A stretch of 64,000 nt of DNA, from positions 28,793,601-28,857,600 of the forward strand of contig CM038470.1 in the NCBI GenBank assembly GCA_021464415.1, read 5' to 3'. Both the position numbers and the translations under genes were made by a program. Within the stretch, counting starts at the first letter, position 1. Each line of letters begins with the position of its first letter. Shown piece after piece: positions 23,494 to 35,739 of the stretch. This stretch comes from Lonicera japonica (Eukaryota > Streptophyta > Magnoliopsida > Dipsacales > Caprifoliaceae). The notes under the pieces were generated by a model. It was not told the DNA's origin, ran no database searches, and saw only the letters and a program-made list of their open reading frames with translations.

Positions 23494-25420
23494 TAAAGAT
23501 GGTGGCTCACTCCACCGATTTTGAACTAAGAGCCTTTAATTTTGTTAGTACTCAAATGTAGGTTGACATGTTTTTATCAAACACATGGGTTTGCCTTGAA
23601 AATCAATTTTAATTATTTGGCCTCCTTTTATATACTGTATCATTCATGAACTTGATCCGTACAGGCCGTCAGAAAGGAAAAATGGGATTTTCCATTTATA
23701 AATGCATTTATTCCTATTTCAGAGCTTCATACTTTTAGTGAATCTATATATATATGGAACACTTTTCATAAATATGAAATTTAAATATCAAGTGCATGGA
23801 CTAAGTTATATGAAAAGATAGACAAATGAATTTTTTTTATGGAATTTAGCAAGAGCGTGACTATGTGTATATCTATGAGGTCCAATGACCCCATCTAAAA
23901 TTTAAGATAAATAATTAAATAGGGTAAATTTTAGAAAGATTTAGATTGATCGATATATATAATTGACACTACTGAAATTTAGAAAAAGTAGTTAGTAATG
24001 GTGTCAAATTATAAAAAAAATATATGAAAAGTTTAGCTCAAAAATATTTTCCATAAAAAATGATATTCAACTAAAAAATTGTATCTTAAATGCATTTTGA
24101 CCACAAATATACACTTCAATATCAAAGCCAGCAAGAAAGTTATGAGTAATGAGAAATTCATTTACACTAGTATTGATTGTGCTTTTTTGGGCCAAGTATC
24201 ATTGTTCATTCTCATTATTTTTTATTGATAATTTAATCATTACAATTAGTGTGAGATTTGGCTAAACATTATTTAATGATCCCACTAATCATATTTCGAT
24301 ACATAATTGAATGACCCTACTAACCATATTTTATGGCTACGCCGCTGAAATTTGGTGAAAATAATCTTCTTACCAAATTTTATCTAAAACATAATCAGAA
24401 AATAAATTAACTAAATATAAAAAAATTCAACAGATAAAAATACGCATATATTAAACTTTTAGTTAACTCACATTGTTTCGTAAATCCAAAACTAGAAACT
24501 AACAATACCTATCAAAAATTCAGAAATTGTTTTTTATTGTTTTGAACCCAAATCAAATCCCAATCTAGTTTACCTATATCTAAAATATTTGAATATCTCT
24601 GTTAAATTTTGGATCCACAATATTTAGGGGAAGTTGGTGATGTTGTGGATTTGACATATGTTTCCACAAAAACATGAAACTTATTATTGGGAAAACCCAA
24701 AAAGATGAAACATGTGAATTTACAACAAAAGTGACATATTTTCTGAGGGAAAATAACTGAACTGACCTATACAGACCAGAAAATAGAAAGAACAAAGGAA
24801 ATTTTCCATTTACAAAAAGCAACTATATATGTATGTATTCCTAGTTCTGTAGCACTTTTTAATTGAACCAAATTTTTACATTTAAAATTATTGCATGCAC
24901 TTGCATGCGAATTCAGATTTTTGAAATGTAAAGGTCAAAATATAAGCATATAAAAAAAAATTGACATACAAATATGTTCAAGATAAGCTAACTGACGAAA
25001 ACCTGTAATTATTACAAGTTATTTTCTTTGTATTTTTATAATGGTAAATCTCATTGCATGCAAGAGTATAATTTATATTTATATGTTTAAACCCAAAATA
25101 TTATAAATTTTACCTATTGGGGGCAGTAAAAAATTATTACTCAAATTTTCAAAAATCTTAAGAAAAATAGTAAAATTTTCAAAAACATTGGGGGGCTCAA
25201 CCCGACCCCCCTTGCATCGGCCATTGCTTGCATCCTTCGATCTCCCAATATTTAAAAGTAATTATTTTGTGAATTAAAATTGGACTAATTCAATCCCCTT
25301 TGATTTTTTGATTGAAAAAAATACCAAGTATTAACTTTGGACTTGACAACAGGTCGACTCGTGTCATATCTTAATGAATTCGCTTAATTTTTACCTTTAA
25401 TCAAACACGACTTAATATGG

Positions 25421-26023
25421 TAGTATACCAATTTGTATAAAAAAAAATTATATAAAAATAAAGTAAGCCTAACATTATCGTAAAGATGGTTGAATTTATA
25501 TATTTATTTATTGTTGAAAGCAAAAGATGGTTGAATTTTTATTTCTTTCTTTTGGCGAACAACACAGCACACACAAGCTAATAAATGTTTGGACCACACA
25601 ATCTCAGTCGTTTCAAATATTATCTCAACCACTAATTCATATTCAGACAAATAATTTGATTACATAACCAGAAGACCCGCATGAAAGCCGTTTTGTGACC
25701 AACCAATTATATAATTAGTTATCTGTTGGTTACCAACCGTTTCTTTATTGATCCATGTGAGAAACTATCGTAATTGAAGTTAGTTAATATGCTAACAACT
25801 TAATTAATTATATTTAAATTTATTCTTCGCCTATTTTCATACAGCGTCTTGTCCTACAAAATGTAACTACTATGATACCTCAATTTGACCAATAATGTTT
25901 GTTTCGGGAGAAGAATCATTTAGATAGAAATTATCTATTAAAATATGAATCATTTAATTTAAAACTAATGATCCAGATTTATTTCTCTCTCCTCCAAAGT
26001 GAGTTTCTAGAGTGACTTCCGAC
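25421..26023. other. Intergenic DNA, nothing identified
   Basis: I see no gene or element terminus here. Confidence 0.45.
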
Positions 26024-26543
26024 TAGGGGTGTTTTCGGTATTAGTCGGGGTAAAAATTTGGAGACCCAAACCCGAACTAAACTTTTCGGTTAGATTTCAG
26101 TTCGGTTTATTTCAATTTTTATATGTTAGATTTCAGTTCGGTTTATTTCAGTTTTTATATTTTTTTTAACTAAATAAATTGTAAGACCACTCATTTTTGT
26201 TAGAAAATAATTAGCTTGGATCGAAAAAATATTAATTTTTACAATTATAATATAGCTTCAATATTCATGATAGTTCAAATAATTGATTTATCACTAAACT
26301 TTATAAATTTTAGGAACTATAATTTTAAATAGTAAAGTAATATTATTTCGAATCACATATTCAATGATTCGGTTTAATTCGGTTCAGTTTGGTTTTACAA
26401 AGTCACGTGCCAAACTCAAACCAAACATATTTGGTTTCGGTTCGGTTTCTTTGTTTCGGGATTTTTTCGGTTCTTTTTTTAACAGATCGATTTGGCTTGG
26501 TACGGTTCGGCCATTTGATTTCAAGTTCGTCACAACACCCCTA
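26024..26543. mobile_element. Non-autonomous hAT element
   Basis: The terminal inverted repeats share TAGGGGTGTT at both ends. The subterminal zones are full of TTCGGTT/GGTTCGG motifs. The flanking 8-mers CTTCCGAC and TTTTCGGT agree at four positions and differ only by transitions at the other four, so the target duplication is plausible but eroded. A 35-bp stretch (AGATTTCAGTTCGGTTTATT) is tandemly repeated at 26090-26160. Confidence 0.68.
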
Positions 26544-26559
26544 TTTTCGGTGATCTAGA

Positions 26560-27713
26560 GGAGCCAAATACTACTAAAAAAAATGAATTTATTCTAGTCA
26601 GATTTGTGTTCAAAGATGAAGAGAGGTTCTAGAGAACCTACCAAATGGGTACTTAGCACATCAAACAGGACCCCAAATATTTTAGTACTTTCAGCTTCAG
26701 TTGTCTGCTGAAAAATAAGCACATTTAACATGCAGTGCTGCAATTCTCACGTCCTGAAAGCCCATTCTATTTTCGTGTGCTCAATGCAGTTAGAAACCAA
26801 TCAAAATTCATTGAATCATTTTAATTTCAAAATTTCTGAAATCTGACGAATCTATCACCCGTATAGAACTTGATTTAAGTTCAACACTCAAAACTGATAC
26901 GAAGGGGAAAAAAAATAAAAAAAAATTAGAACACATACATACATATATTTATGAAAAATTCAATTGTGGAATTACTGAACCACGCTTTGAAGATGGTGAT
27001 GTTATTGAGCTTGGCTCGAAAACCTCTTGATCTAGGTAAAACCGTAAAACTATATTGAAAATCAAGTTGCTATTAAGAGCTCGCTTGAGCTCAGCTCCAC
27101 AGCAAAATAAGCCAAGCTTGGCGACAATTTTAAGCTCAACAAATCTCACGAACTACGTTTAAACAACACACTGCTCAGCTCGTCTATTGTACATATATTT
27201 ACATTAAGTATATACATAATCCCTCTCCTGTAGAAACTGTCCATGTACAGACAGATTTCCGGTGACAAAATTTCGTCGCCAAGACATGGGGAGATGTTAA
27301 TAGCAGCAAAACCCCTACCAAAAGTCTGGTCTATATACACTATATATGTTTGTCAGTGTGCGTAAACTACAAGAAACAATTAATCTCCCATATCCAACAA
27401 TAAAAGTGCAACAAACCAATTTATGATCTGTGATTAACATGAATAGTAAACCCGAAAACTCATCAGGCTTTTAAGTTCTTAATATGTATATGTACAGCTA
27501 AACCAGACACAAAATAAACACAACAATGAAGAAAGCAAGAAACCCAAAACTTACTTATCTTGCTAACTAGAATTACCTCAACTCTTAAAAACTACACTTA
27601 CAAAAGCTTACAAAGAAAAATGTGAAAAACAAACTACTCTACATAGCTATCAGCTGGATCCTTCAAAATTTACCTGACCCTTAAATAATACAAATAACAT
27701 TAAAAAGTCCAAC
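26560..27713. other. Region downstream of the MYC2-like gene, including its 3' UTR
   Basis: The minus-strand 3' UTR must begin at 27713. I could not identify a clear poly-A signal. At 26970-27180 many GAGCT/AGCTC motifs cluster, which may be a decayed hAT subterminal region, but no termini were found. Confidence 0.4.
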
Positions 27714-30625
27714 TCACCATATTCCGGTGACTTTGGACGATAATTCTCCCCGGAGCTGGTCGTGTGTGTAAAACCGGCCGCTCATCTTCACCGTCGCTTG
27801 TTGAATCATCAAATCATTCACTACCGAAACACTTGCATGATGAACTTCTAAATCTAGCTCTTTCAAAGCCGCCATTAACCTCGCTGCCGGGTGGTTCTTT
27901 TTGCTACATTGAATTCGAATCATCGCATCCCATCCAATAATCTTAACATCAATATCCAAATCTACTATCTTCGGGATTTTGGGTTCTTGTTCGGCATGAT
28001 TTGGAGCCGAACTTCCCGGTTCTTTATTCGAAAGTTCCTTTTTCAATGCCTCAACTTGGTTCAACAACCCATCTTTCTCCAAATCCATATTTTGAAGCTT
28101 CGACTTGAGCTCGTTTATGTAAGAAATGGCATCACCCAACAATGAAGCTTTGTCCATTTTCGATACGTTCGGTACTACAGCTCTTAACGCATAGAATCGC
28201 TGGTTTAGTTTCTCTCTCCTTTGTCTCTCTGCTTCCACGTGATTCAATGGCTCTTCTCTTCCGTTTGCGGGTTTTCTACCTCGCTTTTTTGGCCTTTTTT
28301 CGGTCTCTACAACTCGGCTACTATCGGTTTCTCTCACTACCGACGCTTCAAGATCCGAGTGATCTGAATCTCCCCCTCCAGCACTAGATTTCACAGTACT
28401 AAAAGAAAGCATACCATCCTCATTACTACCCTTCGAGTTAGGGTATCTTTTTGCCTTACTACTATCCTCAACACCAAATTGGGAATGACCCGAAAACAAA
28501 GTCCCATTTAGATTAGAAGAACTTCTCTTACTCTCCCCGAAATTCAGAATCTCGCCCGATTCAGGCTTGCACAAATGCGAATTCCCAATTCCATTCCCAT
28601 TTCTTGAACTAGTTCCTTCATTAGAGAAATTCAATTCCTTAGTAAAGAATCCGTGTGTTTGCACTTGTTGATGTTGGAGTGTTTGGTTTGTGAGATGATT
28701 GTGAGAATCATTCGTATTTCTAGGGTTTTCAGTCAAAGTGCTTGAACTAGGGTTGTCGAATGCAATTTGCTTCGAATTGTGATTATTCGAAGGAATTGGT
28801 GGTACAATTTCGGCAGGTTCCTTAGTTTCTACACCTGAAGACGATGGATCTGTGAGCCATAGGGCTGATGGGTCGGGTTCACTGGGACCAACGGCCATGG
28901 GCAGAGAAGCCATATCCACACCCCCATTGAAATTGAACAAAACTGTAACCTTATTCATCAGATCCAAGCTTTGGGGAATTACCTCAGTGGAGCCCAGCTC
29001 CACAACGCCGTTTGGTGAAGGGATACAAACTATTGTTTGCAATCCAAACCCTAGTGCCTGTCTTGCTCGATCGCAGTTCGCAATGGCAAGCCTCTCCGGT
29101 GCGGCGACCCAAACCGGAGCCGAACTGTAGAAAGCCTGGCCAGGGAGGCCATGACCATTGACAAACGATTGAGTCATCGATACGAGAAAGAACCACTCCG
29201 TGTCGGTGACTTCCTCATCAACGGCGTCGTCCGGCGATCCTTGCGAGCCAGAAATGAGGGAATTCAGTTCACGGAGGACTTTTTTCCGGTGCTCTTGCTC
29301 CTCGGCAGAGGTCACAGTCTGTGGAATAGATTAAAAAAAAATCCTAAGAAATAAAATCAAGCAAGGAAAATGAAACTCTTTTTTATTCTTCGGATTCCGT
29401 CCTAAATCATTAGATACAAATCCAAAGATGAACAGAGAAGCAAATCAATAAACATATTCAATTCATAAATTTAGGATTTGTAGAAACTATAACATTCAAT
29501 CAAAATACTCGGTTCATAAATTTAGAATTCGTAGAAATTATATCATTCAAGGATTTTTAGTAACTATATCATTCAATCAAAATACTCAATCCAATAAGTT
29601 TAGGATTTGTAGAAACAAAATCATTCAATCAAAATACAGGAGAATTTCATCCCAAATTGTACATAGAGACGAATATGATACTAATGGATGGATTATAAAA
29701 TGTGACAAACATTACATACATAACGCATAACTGGTGAATAGTGATAAATCACAGATAAAACTTGGAGAATATGGAATTAATGTTGAAATTCAGTTAAAAA
29801 CACCTACTTTAACCCTAAAAAACTCTGAAAATCCGACTACAGTCAGCTAAAAACAGTGTTCGGAGTTGCTACTTGCTAGCCAACTATTCCCGAGTGTTTA
29901 CAAGCTTTTATATAGCAATACTGTCCAAACCACACACAAAGATTGAATAGATTAAGAAAAAAAAACAAAAAACTTAAGAAATAAAATCAAGAAAGGAAAA
30001 TGAAATACTCTTTTTGATTAAACGGATTTCGTCCTAGATCAGTAGATATGCTAGAAGACTTCTCTAAATAAAGTCTAATACTATATTAGAACATTTTGAG
30101 CCTTGAATAACCCTGATAGGAGTTACCTTCCTTAATTTATCCGCTAAACTTCAATTTAGTTTAATTCAAGTTTCAGATCATTGGATACAAACTTTAAAGA
30201 TGAACAGAAAAACAAAAAGTTTGAGAGAAAGCAATAATTACACAATCTCTTCGATTGCTTTTGTTCTCTTCTCCTTTATAGTATCCATCTCCCCACCCTA
30301 ACAAGTCCGGACCACCTGGATAATCAGCTGGTGATGATTGCCAGAATATAGCATATGTCCAGCTCTCTGTAGCACCTTCGATTAGGGCTTGGAGCCGCTG
30401 TTGTAGGCTCTCCTGGTTAAAAGCAGACGGCTGAGGTTCGGCTAGATTTTTGCTCGAGGAGGCCGAGGCAGAGGAGGGAGGTGGTGGCTGAGGTGTAGGA
30501 GGCCATAACGACGTCAGATCGGAGGTCATGAATGCTTCCATCATCGACACGTTGTCATCTGTGTTGTTGGCGGTGGTGGTGGTGGTCCAGAGGTTCATGT
30601 TCGCCGGTAGCCGGTAGTCGGTCAT
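27714..30625 (-). CDS. MYC2: MYC2-type bHLH transcription factor, two coding exons
   Basis: Exon 1 is 30625-30242 and exon 2 is 29318-27714, separated by a 923-bp GT-AG phase-0 intron (donor GTAATT, acceptor TTCCACAG), giving 662 residues; Arabidopsis MYC2 is about 620. The start is fixed by the subgroup-typical N-terminus MTDYRLP. The JAZ-interaction domain begins near residues 69-120 with [11 protein letters not shown] and [10 protein letters not shown]. The adjoining activation segment (164-181) holds [15 protein letters not shown] basic NLS (about 470-484, KKRGRKP) precedes the bHLH (about 486-535) with its H-x-x-x-E-R DNA-contact pattern. An ACT-like dimerisation region fills 584-662. 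By family knowledge it binds G-boxes, is held by JAZ repressors and acts in the nucleus in jasmonate signalling. MYC2 and MYC4 are hard to separate from sequence alone. The intron is the odd feature, since Arabidopsis IIIe members are intronless. Confidence 0.95.
29319..30241 (-). other. Intron of the MYC2-like gene, built from direct repeats
   Basis: The block next to the acceptor (29330-29450) recurs next to the donor (29949-30050, continuing at 30182-30213). Shared landmarks are AAGAAATAAAATCAAG.AAGG, TCGTCCTA.ATCA and AAAGATGAACAGA. The second copy is interrupted by about 128 bp bounded by AGATCA on both sides. Between them (29455-29640) are about four imperfect copies of a 50-60-bp unit with TCATTCAATCAAAATAC. 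Donor-side read-through meets a stop after 15 codons. Confidence 0.75.
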
Positions 30626-30734
30626 TGAATAAACCGGCGACCCGGTCTACGAGGTTGTTGTGGATGGATCTGGATTAGGTGGTTACTGGTCTGTAGGAGT
30701 GACCGGCGGCGTTTTTTATGTGGAGGAGATAAAA

Positions 30735-30740
30735 CACGTG
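30735..30740. promoter_or_regulatory. G-box CACGTG upstream of the MYC2-like gene
   Basis: A perfect CACGTG palindrome 110 bp upstream of the start codon, in context AAAACACGTGGTGG. MYC2-type bHLH proteins bind exactly this core, so it is a candidate autoregulatory site. It would lie in the 5' leader if the TATA at 30901 is used. Confidence 0.55.
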
Positions 30741-30900
30741 GTGGTGTCGGTTATATCGGAGATGAGAGAAGGAGGGGAAGGAGAGAGATGATAAGAGAGA
30801 ATGTTGGGAGTACAATTACATTTACGGGTAAATTTGGAGTGCATTTGAGCTGAATTTTAGTAGGACTTTTTGAGATGCTTAAGGTGCACCCTATATGTTT

Positions 30901-30907
30901 TTTTATA
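30901..30907 (-). promoter_or_regulatory. Candidate TATA box for the MYC2-like gene
   Basis: TATAAAA on the minus strand, about 280 bp upstream of the start codon, would predict a 5' leader of about 250 nt. In AT-rich DNA this is weak evidence by itself. Confidence 0.35.
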
Positions 30908-31021
30908 CAAGCGCTACACGAATACATGTAATAATTCCAAAAAGGGAAATGTGGTTCCAATAATTTCAATTTAGGCATTGGGCGTAGAGTGGGAAACCCA
31001 TCTCTATATTTATTACGATAA

Positions 31022-31518
31022 GAGTATCTCTAATAATAATGTGTAAAAATACATGAATTAATAAATAATTGACATTTGATTGATAAAAAGTTATTTTACA
31101 CAAAAATTATATTTATTTTTTATTTTTGCTCTAATGGTTCATACTTATAATCTTGTTTAAAATTATGATGCACCAATTATATGAAAGCACATAGAACATA
31201 TAATATTCAACATTTTTTATAAATATTTTTTATTTATAATTAAATAGTCAAAGTAAGTATTGATTTAAAGATCTTGATGAATAGAATTCAAATATGCAAA
31301 TTTTATTACAAAATATATTTTTAATTATACTATTTTGAAGTTTTTGTAAAAAGTTAAAAAGAGAAAATGATGAGGTGGATGTGTAAAATAAACACCCATT
31401 TTACGATGATGTGGCATATTTTACACAATACTATTGGAGTACCAAAAATTATACACAATGTGTAAATTTCACACAAATCCTATATGGCATGATTTACACA
31501 TTCCTATTGGAGATGTTC
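31022..31518. mobile_element. Tourist-type (PIF/Harbinger) MITE upstream of the MYC2-like gene
   Basis: The left terminus GAGTATCTCTAATAATAATG and inverted right terminus GAACATCTCCAATAGGAATG are flanked by TAA at 31019-31021 and 31519-31521. The subterminal GTGTAAA motif recurs inward at both ends. It resembles 23065-23493. It lies about 400 bp upstream of the MYC2-like start codon and just outside the predicted TATA. Confidence 0.78.
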
Positions 31519-31521
31519 TAA

Positions 31522-34002
31522 GATCCAGTGTTACATCTGCATATGTTAAACACGCAAAAAGTTATTCTATAAATATATTTGACATTAATGCATTATAATA
31601 TACTATTTATCTACTCAAGGAAAAAAGTAACATTCTTTATCTGCTCAATAACAAAAATTTTTGTGCAATTATTTAAAGGACAAATGTTTTAAAAAATGAA
31701 ATCAAGGATAATTATAAAAATTGTGATAAATAAATTAGAAAAATATAAATTAATACCCAAATTACCCAAAGTACCATTCACCCAAATTTAATTATGACAC
31801 TAATTCAAATACCTATAATCTAGACAATATTCATAGATAACCTAAATTCAAATTCAAAAGTTAAAAGTCAACCCCATTCAAAAATAATTAAGTGAATTAA
31901 ATTCAAACACTACATAAATCTCCTAAAATTTAGATAATATCTATAAGATAATCTAAAATCAAATTCAAAACTTTAGATTAGATCAATTCAAAAATAAATA
32001 AATAAATAAAATTGCAAAAAGGAATTATTAGATATTACAAAACCTAATCCATAAAATTAAGTGTACACTATAAATGAATTTTTTTTAGACATATTATCGG
32101 TTTGAATATAGACATAATACAACACGGAGAATATACGAGGCATATTAAGTTTTGTGTTGATGATGATGATGATGCAGAAGATTCCCTTTTTTTTATTACA
32201 AATCATACAAAAGCAACTTTCTACGTGAAAATGCCTACAGATGTGTGAACAATTAACATACAAAAAATAATAATCTTTAGACACATTAAAATTTAAATTA
32301 AATATAGGCATATTAAGTCTTGCATAAGTGCATATAAGACATATTAAATTACATAGGCATATTAAGTTACACTAATACATATACGTATATAATCACAATC
32401 AGACGTATTAAAATAAATGCATAATTCATCAAACATTTTAAAAAATAAATAGGAAAAAAGGGAAACTTAAATTTTTCTCTCGTAGTTGATGCAAGGTAAC
32501 ATTTGCAAACATTTCGTGCAAATAAGAAAAAGAAATGAGATGATCAATCCTACTTTAAAACGATTAGAAAACTTGGAAATTGAGACTTTTACATATGACA
32601 TGATTAAGACAAGTGAAATCAAATTTAGGGTTAGCTAAAACTTACTTTATATCAAACTCGCGGTAATAAGTTTCATAAAGAAATTTAAATCAAAAGTCGG
32701 TGTAGTAAAAATTCATCTCTACTAAGTTTCATGAAAAAAATTATCCGTATAACCCTCGAATTAAACTCCATTGGACGAAATTGGACCGAAGATAATGAAG
32801 TAGAGCCAAATCATCTTTAAAAGATTTACCTTTACTATTGTTGAGAGAGAGGAAAAAATAAACAGTAAGATCAACTATTAATATTGTTTGAATTTACCAT
32901 ATTGAAATGTTCATGTTGTCGATTCCCCAGAGCAAAAACACCATTTATGTTGCTGAAGCCAAGCACCCCTTTCTTGTCCCTGGAAATCCAAATGCATCTG
33001 TGTTAGGAGCGCTCTCTCTATAAAAAATGATAACATAATTACTATAAAATAAACTGTAATATATAAGGTAACATAAATGTAATTACTATAAAATAAACTG
33101 TAATCCAAAAACACCATTTTTTTCAAAGCAACATAAATGTAATATTAATTAATATTGTTATTAGTTTAATACTAATTAAAGTGGAGAAACATACGGGCTA
33201 AAAAAGGGCATACATAATTAGCTTGGCGAAGGGTAAAAAATATATTATTTCTAAAATTAAAATAAACAAAATTATAAATAAAAACTATTTATCATTTGTC
33301 CTTAAAGCTAAACTATGTCCTTTACTAAAAATAATGGGTTTTATACTATTGATCTAAAAGTCATGTCCTTTATTAAAACCATTCAAATAAACTAGGACTT
33401 GGTACTAATTTTCTATTATTTTTTTTTTAGACTTTTTTGCATGGGTAACATTTCTCAACTCGAAAGCATGGTGTTTGTTTGAGAAATGCTAAACACCAAA
33501 AAAAAAAAAATCCTACGAAAAGTTAATCTACAAATACACACTTTTTTTTGTTAACACATCTTAAATTATTAAAGCTAAGGAAATAGTATTTTTTTAAAAT
33601 AAAAAAGGAAAAAATTAATAAAGTCATAAATGAAAGTGTACCAATACTTCTATATAAAATAAATATTGAAGTGTATTAAAAGTTTGTATCTTAAATGAGA
33701 ATACAACTATGTAATATATTTTGGTACTTGTTTTGTACACAAATTTAACTCATCTAACTTGGTAAGTGCATCCTTTTGGTAAGTGCAAGATTGCTAGTTC
33801 AAAATTGAGAAGACGAGTTTTGCAGTATAAAAGTAGCGTATTCCACTGTAGCTATGTTGAATTGTGAAAGCAAATCTTCAAAGAAGTTTGAGGTCCGCAA
33901 AAATGCACACTCAAACAATCCCGTTGATCATGGACAGTTTCAAATCAATCTTAAGAAATAATTTATAGAAGAGCATTAGCCTCAGTTGTGTAACCGATAA
34001 TT
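31522..34002. other. Intergenic DNA with a MITE relic
   Basis: No gene is visible. At about 32640-32820 lies a partial, diverged copy of the MITE at 35351-35739, ending GAAATTGGACCGAAGATAATG and AGAGCCAAATCATC. The rest is low-complexity AT-rich sequence. Confidence 0.45.
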
Positions 34003-34231
34003 AACATTTCTTAATAAAATTTCGCTCAATCTAATCTCTTAAGAAGATCTCTTTTAAAAATAAAATAACATTATCATTATCATTTCTTAATAAAATTTCG
34101 TTTGATCTAGTCTCTTGAGAAGATTTTTTTAAAAATAAAAGAACATTATTATTAACATTTCTTAATAAAATTTCCCTCCAACTAATCTCTTGAGAAGATC
34201 TTTTTTAAAATAACGTAACATCATCATCAAT
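34003..34231 (+). repeat. Minisatellite, three copies of a 76-bp unit
   Basis: Units start with CATTTCTTAATAAAATTTC at 34005, 34081 and 34156. Each contains TCTCTT.AGAAGAT near its middle. Copies differ by scattered substitutions. Confidence 0.85.
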
Positions 34232-34345
34232 CATTTTTACAAACCCTAAACAGTAATCAAGCCACTTTTTAACAAATCATTTTATTCCATGAAAGCTTAC
34301 CTATTTAAAAGTGAGTTTCCACCTAATGACTAAATTAAACTCGTC

Positions 34346-34348
<3 letters not shown>

Positions 34349-34400
<52 letters not shown>
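34349..34400 (+). repeat. (CT)26 microsatellite
   Basis: An uninterrupted CT run followed by CCCT repeats and a short (TA)n tract. In plants such runs often lie in 5' leaders, but no gene starts here. Confidence 0.95.
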
Positions 34401-34404
<4 letters not shown>

Positions 34405-35350
34405 CCTCCCTATATATATATATATAATAAATTGTCTCTTCTTGTAATAGTTTACCTTCCATTGGAAGGCAGTTTTCTATTGTCTTTAGAATTAAAATAG
34501 ACTTCTAATGTAAAATTAAAATAATATGATATATAATTATTTAATACACCCTTTGCTAAGGCAAGATTAAACTGATTTAGTAGTAGCATTTCTCTTTTGA
34601 AAAACTTACTAAATTCAAAATTAAAGCAGTACCATTTGTGCCAAAATCATATTACTATAGTATAATGGTACATCATTCTAAAGGGTAATTAATTACCACT
34701 CCAAAATAATATTTTAACACTTTAAAATTATATTTAGTAACACTTCATATCGATCTTTTGGCTGAGATATTTTTTTGTCACTAAAAATAATTTGAGAATA
34801 CTATAATATTTTTTTTTAGTTCTATAATATTTTTTTATAGTGCTATTCTGAAATATTCATATTTATTCCGATAATAAAATCAAATAAAAGCACGTTTTGT
34901 TATTAGTTTGTCCCTTTGGCTTTGAACTTTGTCTTTCTTTTTTAATGATAGCATAGACTTGCAATCTATTTTATTTACCCTGTACAAAAGATGGTAGGAA
35001 TCAGTTTCAAATAAAAAAAGGGTTGTAGGACCTAAGATTATGAATAGTTTTTATGTTATATTTTTAATCGGTAAGATTCAACTTACGTTGGAGTAAAATT
35101 AAGAAATTTTATATTAATTTATATTCTTTTCTCAAATTTATAATTTATAAATTTCACCGGTATATAGATCAGCTACTTGATTTTATTATATTTATCAAAT
35201 GTATAAAGTTTTAATTCAATTAAATATTTGTTAATCATTTATCACCATGCTTAGTTTTAATTAATTTATATGGAAACATTATTGATAAAAATAATAAATT
35301 ATGTGAGTTTTGCTAAACAATGAAGTTTTGGCTTAAATTAAGTCTTTGCT

Positions 35351-35739
35351 GGATTTGGCTCATCTCCATTACTTTTCGGTCCAATTTTGTCTAAAGGGGT
35401 CTAGTTCGAGAATTAAAATGATGAATTTTTAATAAAACTTAGTTGAGATGATCTCTATGATGAGTAGATCATTTCTACAAAATTTCAATAGAATATTCAA
35501 TTTAGAAAGTGGTGAGATGATGATCTAAAATTTAAACAGTTAGAAAATGAACAAATGCATCACATCTATATTACACTCACTTTCGGTTTGAATTTCATAA
35601 TAAAATTTTGTAAACATAATCTACTCATTATAAAGATGATATTTATCAAGTTTCATGAAAAAATTCATTCGTTTAGTTCTCGAACTAAACCTCATTGTAC
35701 AGAATTGGACCGAATGGGTAATGGAGAGAAGTCAAGTCC
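35351..35739. mobile_element. Long-TIR foldback MITE
   Basis: The terminal 90-100 bp are inverse copies. Left GGATTTGGCTCATCTCC and inverted right GGACTTGACTTCTCTCC are followed by matching TTCGGTCCAATT and TAGTTCGAGAA..TAAA segments. Partial relatives lie at about 32640-32820 and 42640-42920. No target duplication could be fixed. Confidence 0.62.

Larger units (their letters stand above)
21225..25420 (+). repeat. Segmental duplication, copy B (copy A 16055-20250)
   Basis: Partner of 16055-20250, in the same orientation and order. Its private insertions include the foldback at 22461-22706 and the Tourist-type MITE at 23065-23493. A 38-bp tandem duplication at about 21772-21846 (AATTCTTGTAGTGAAGG) is also private to this copy. 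Confidence 0.7.
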
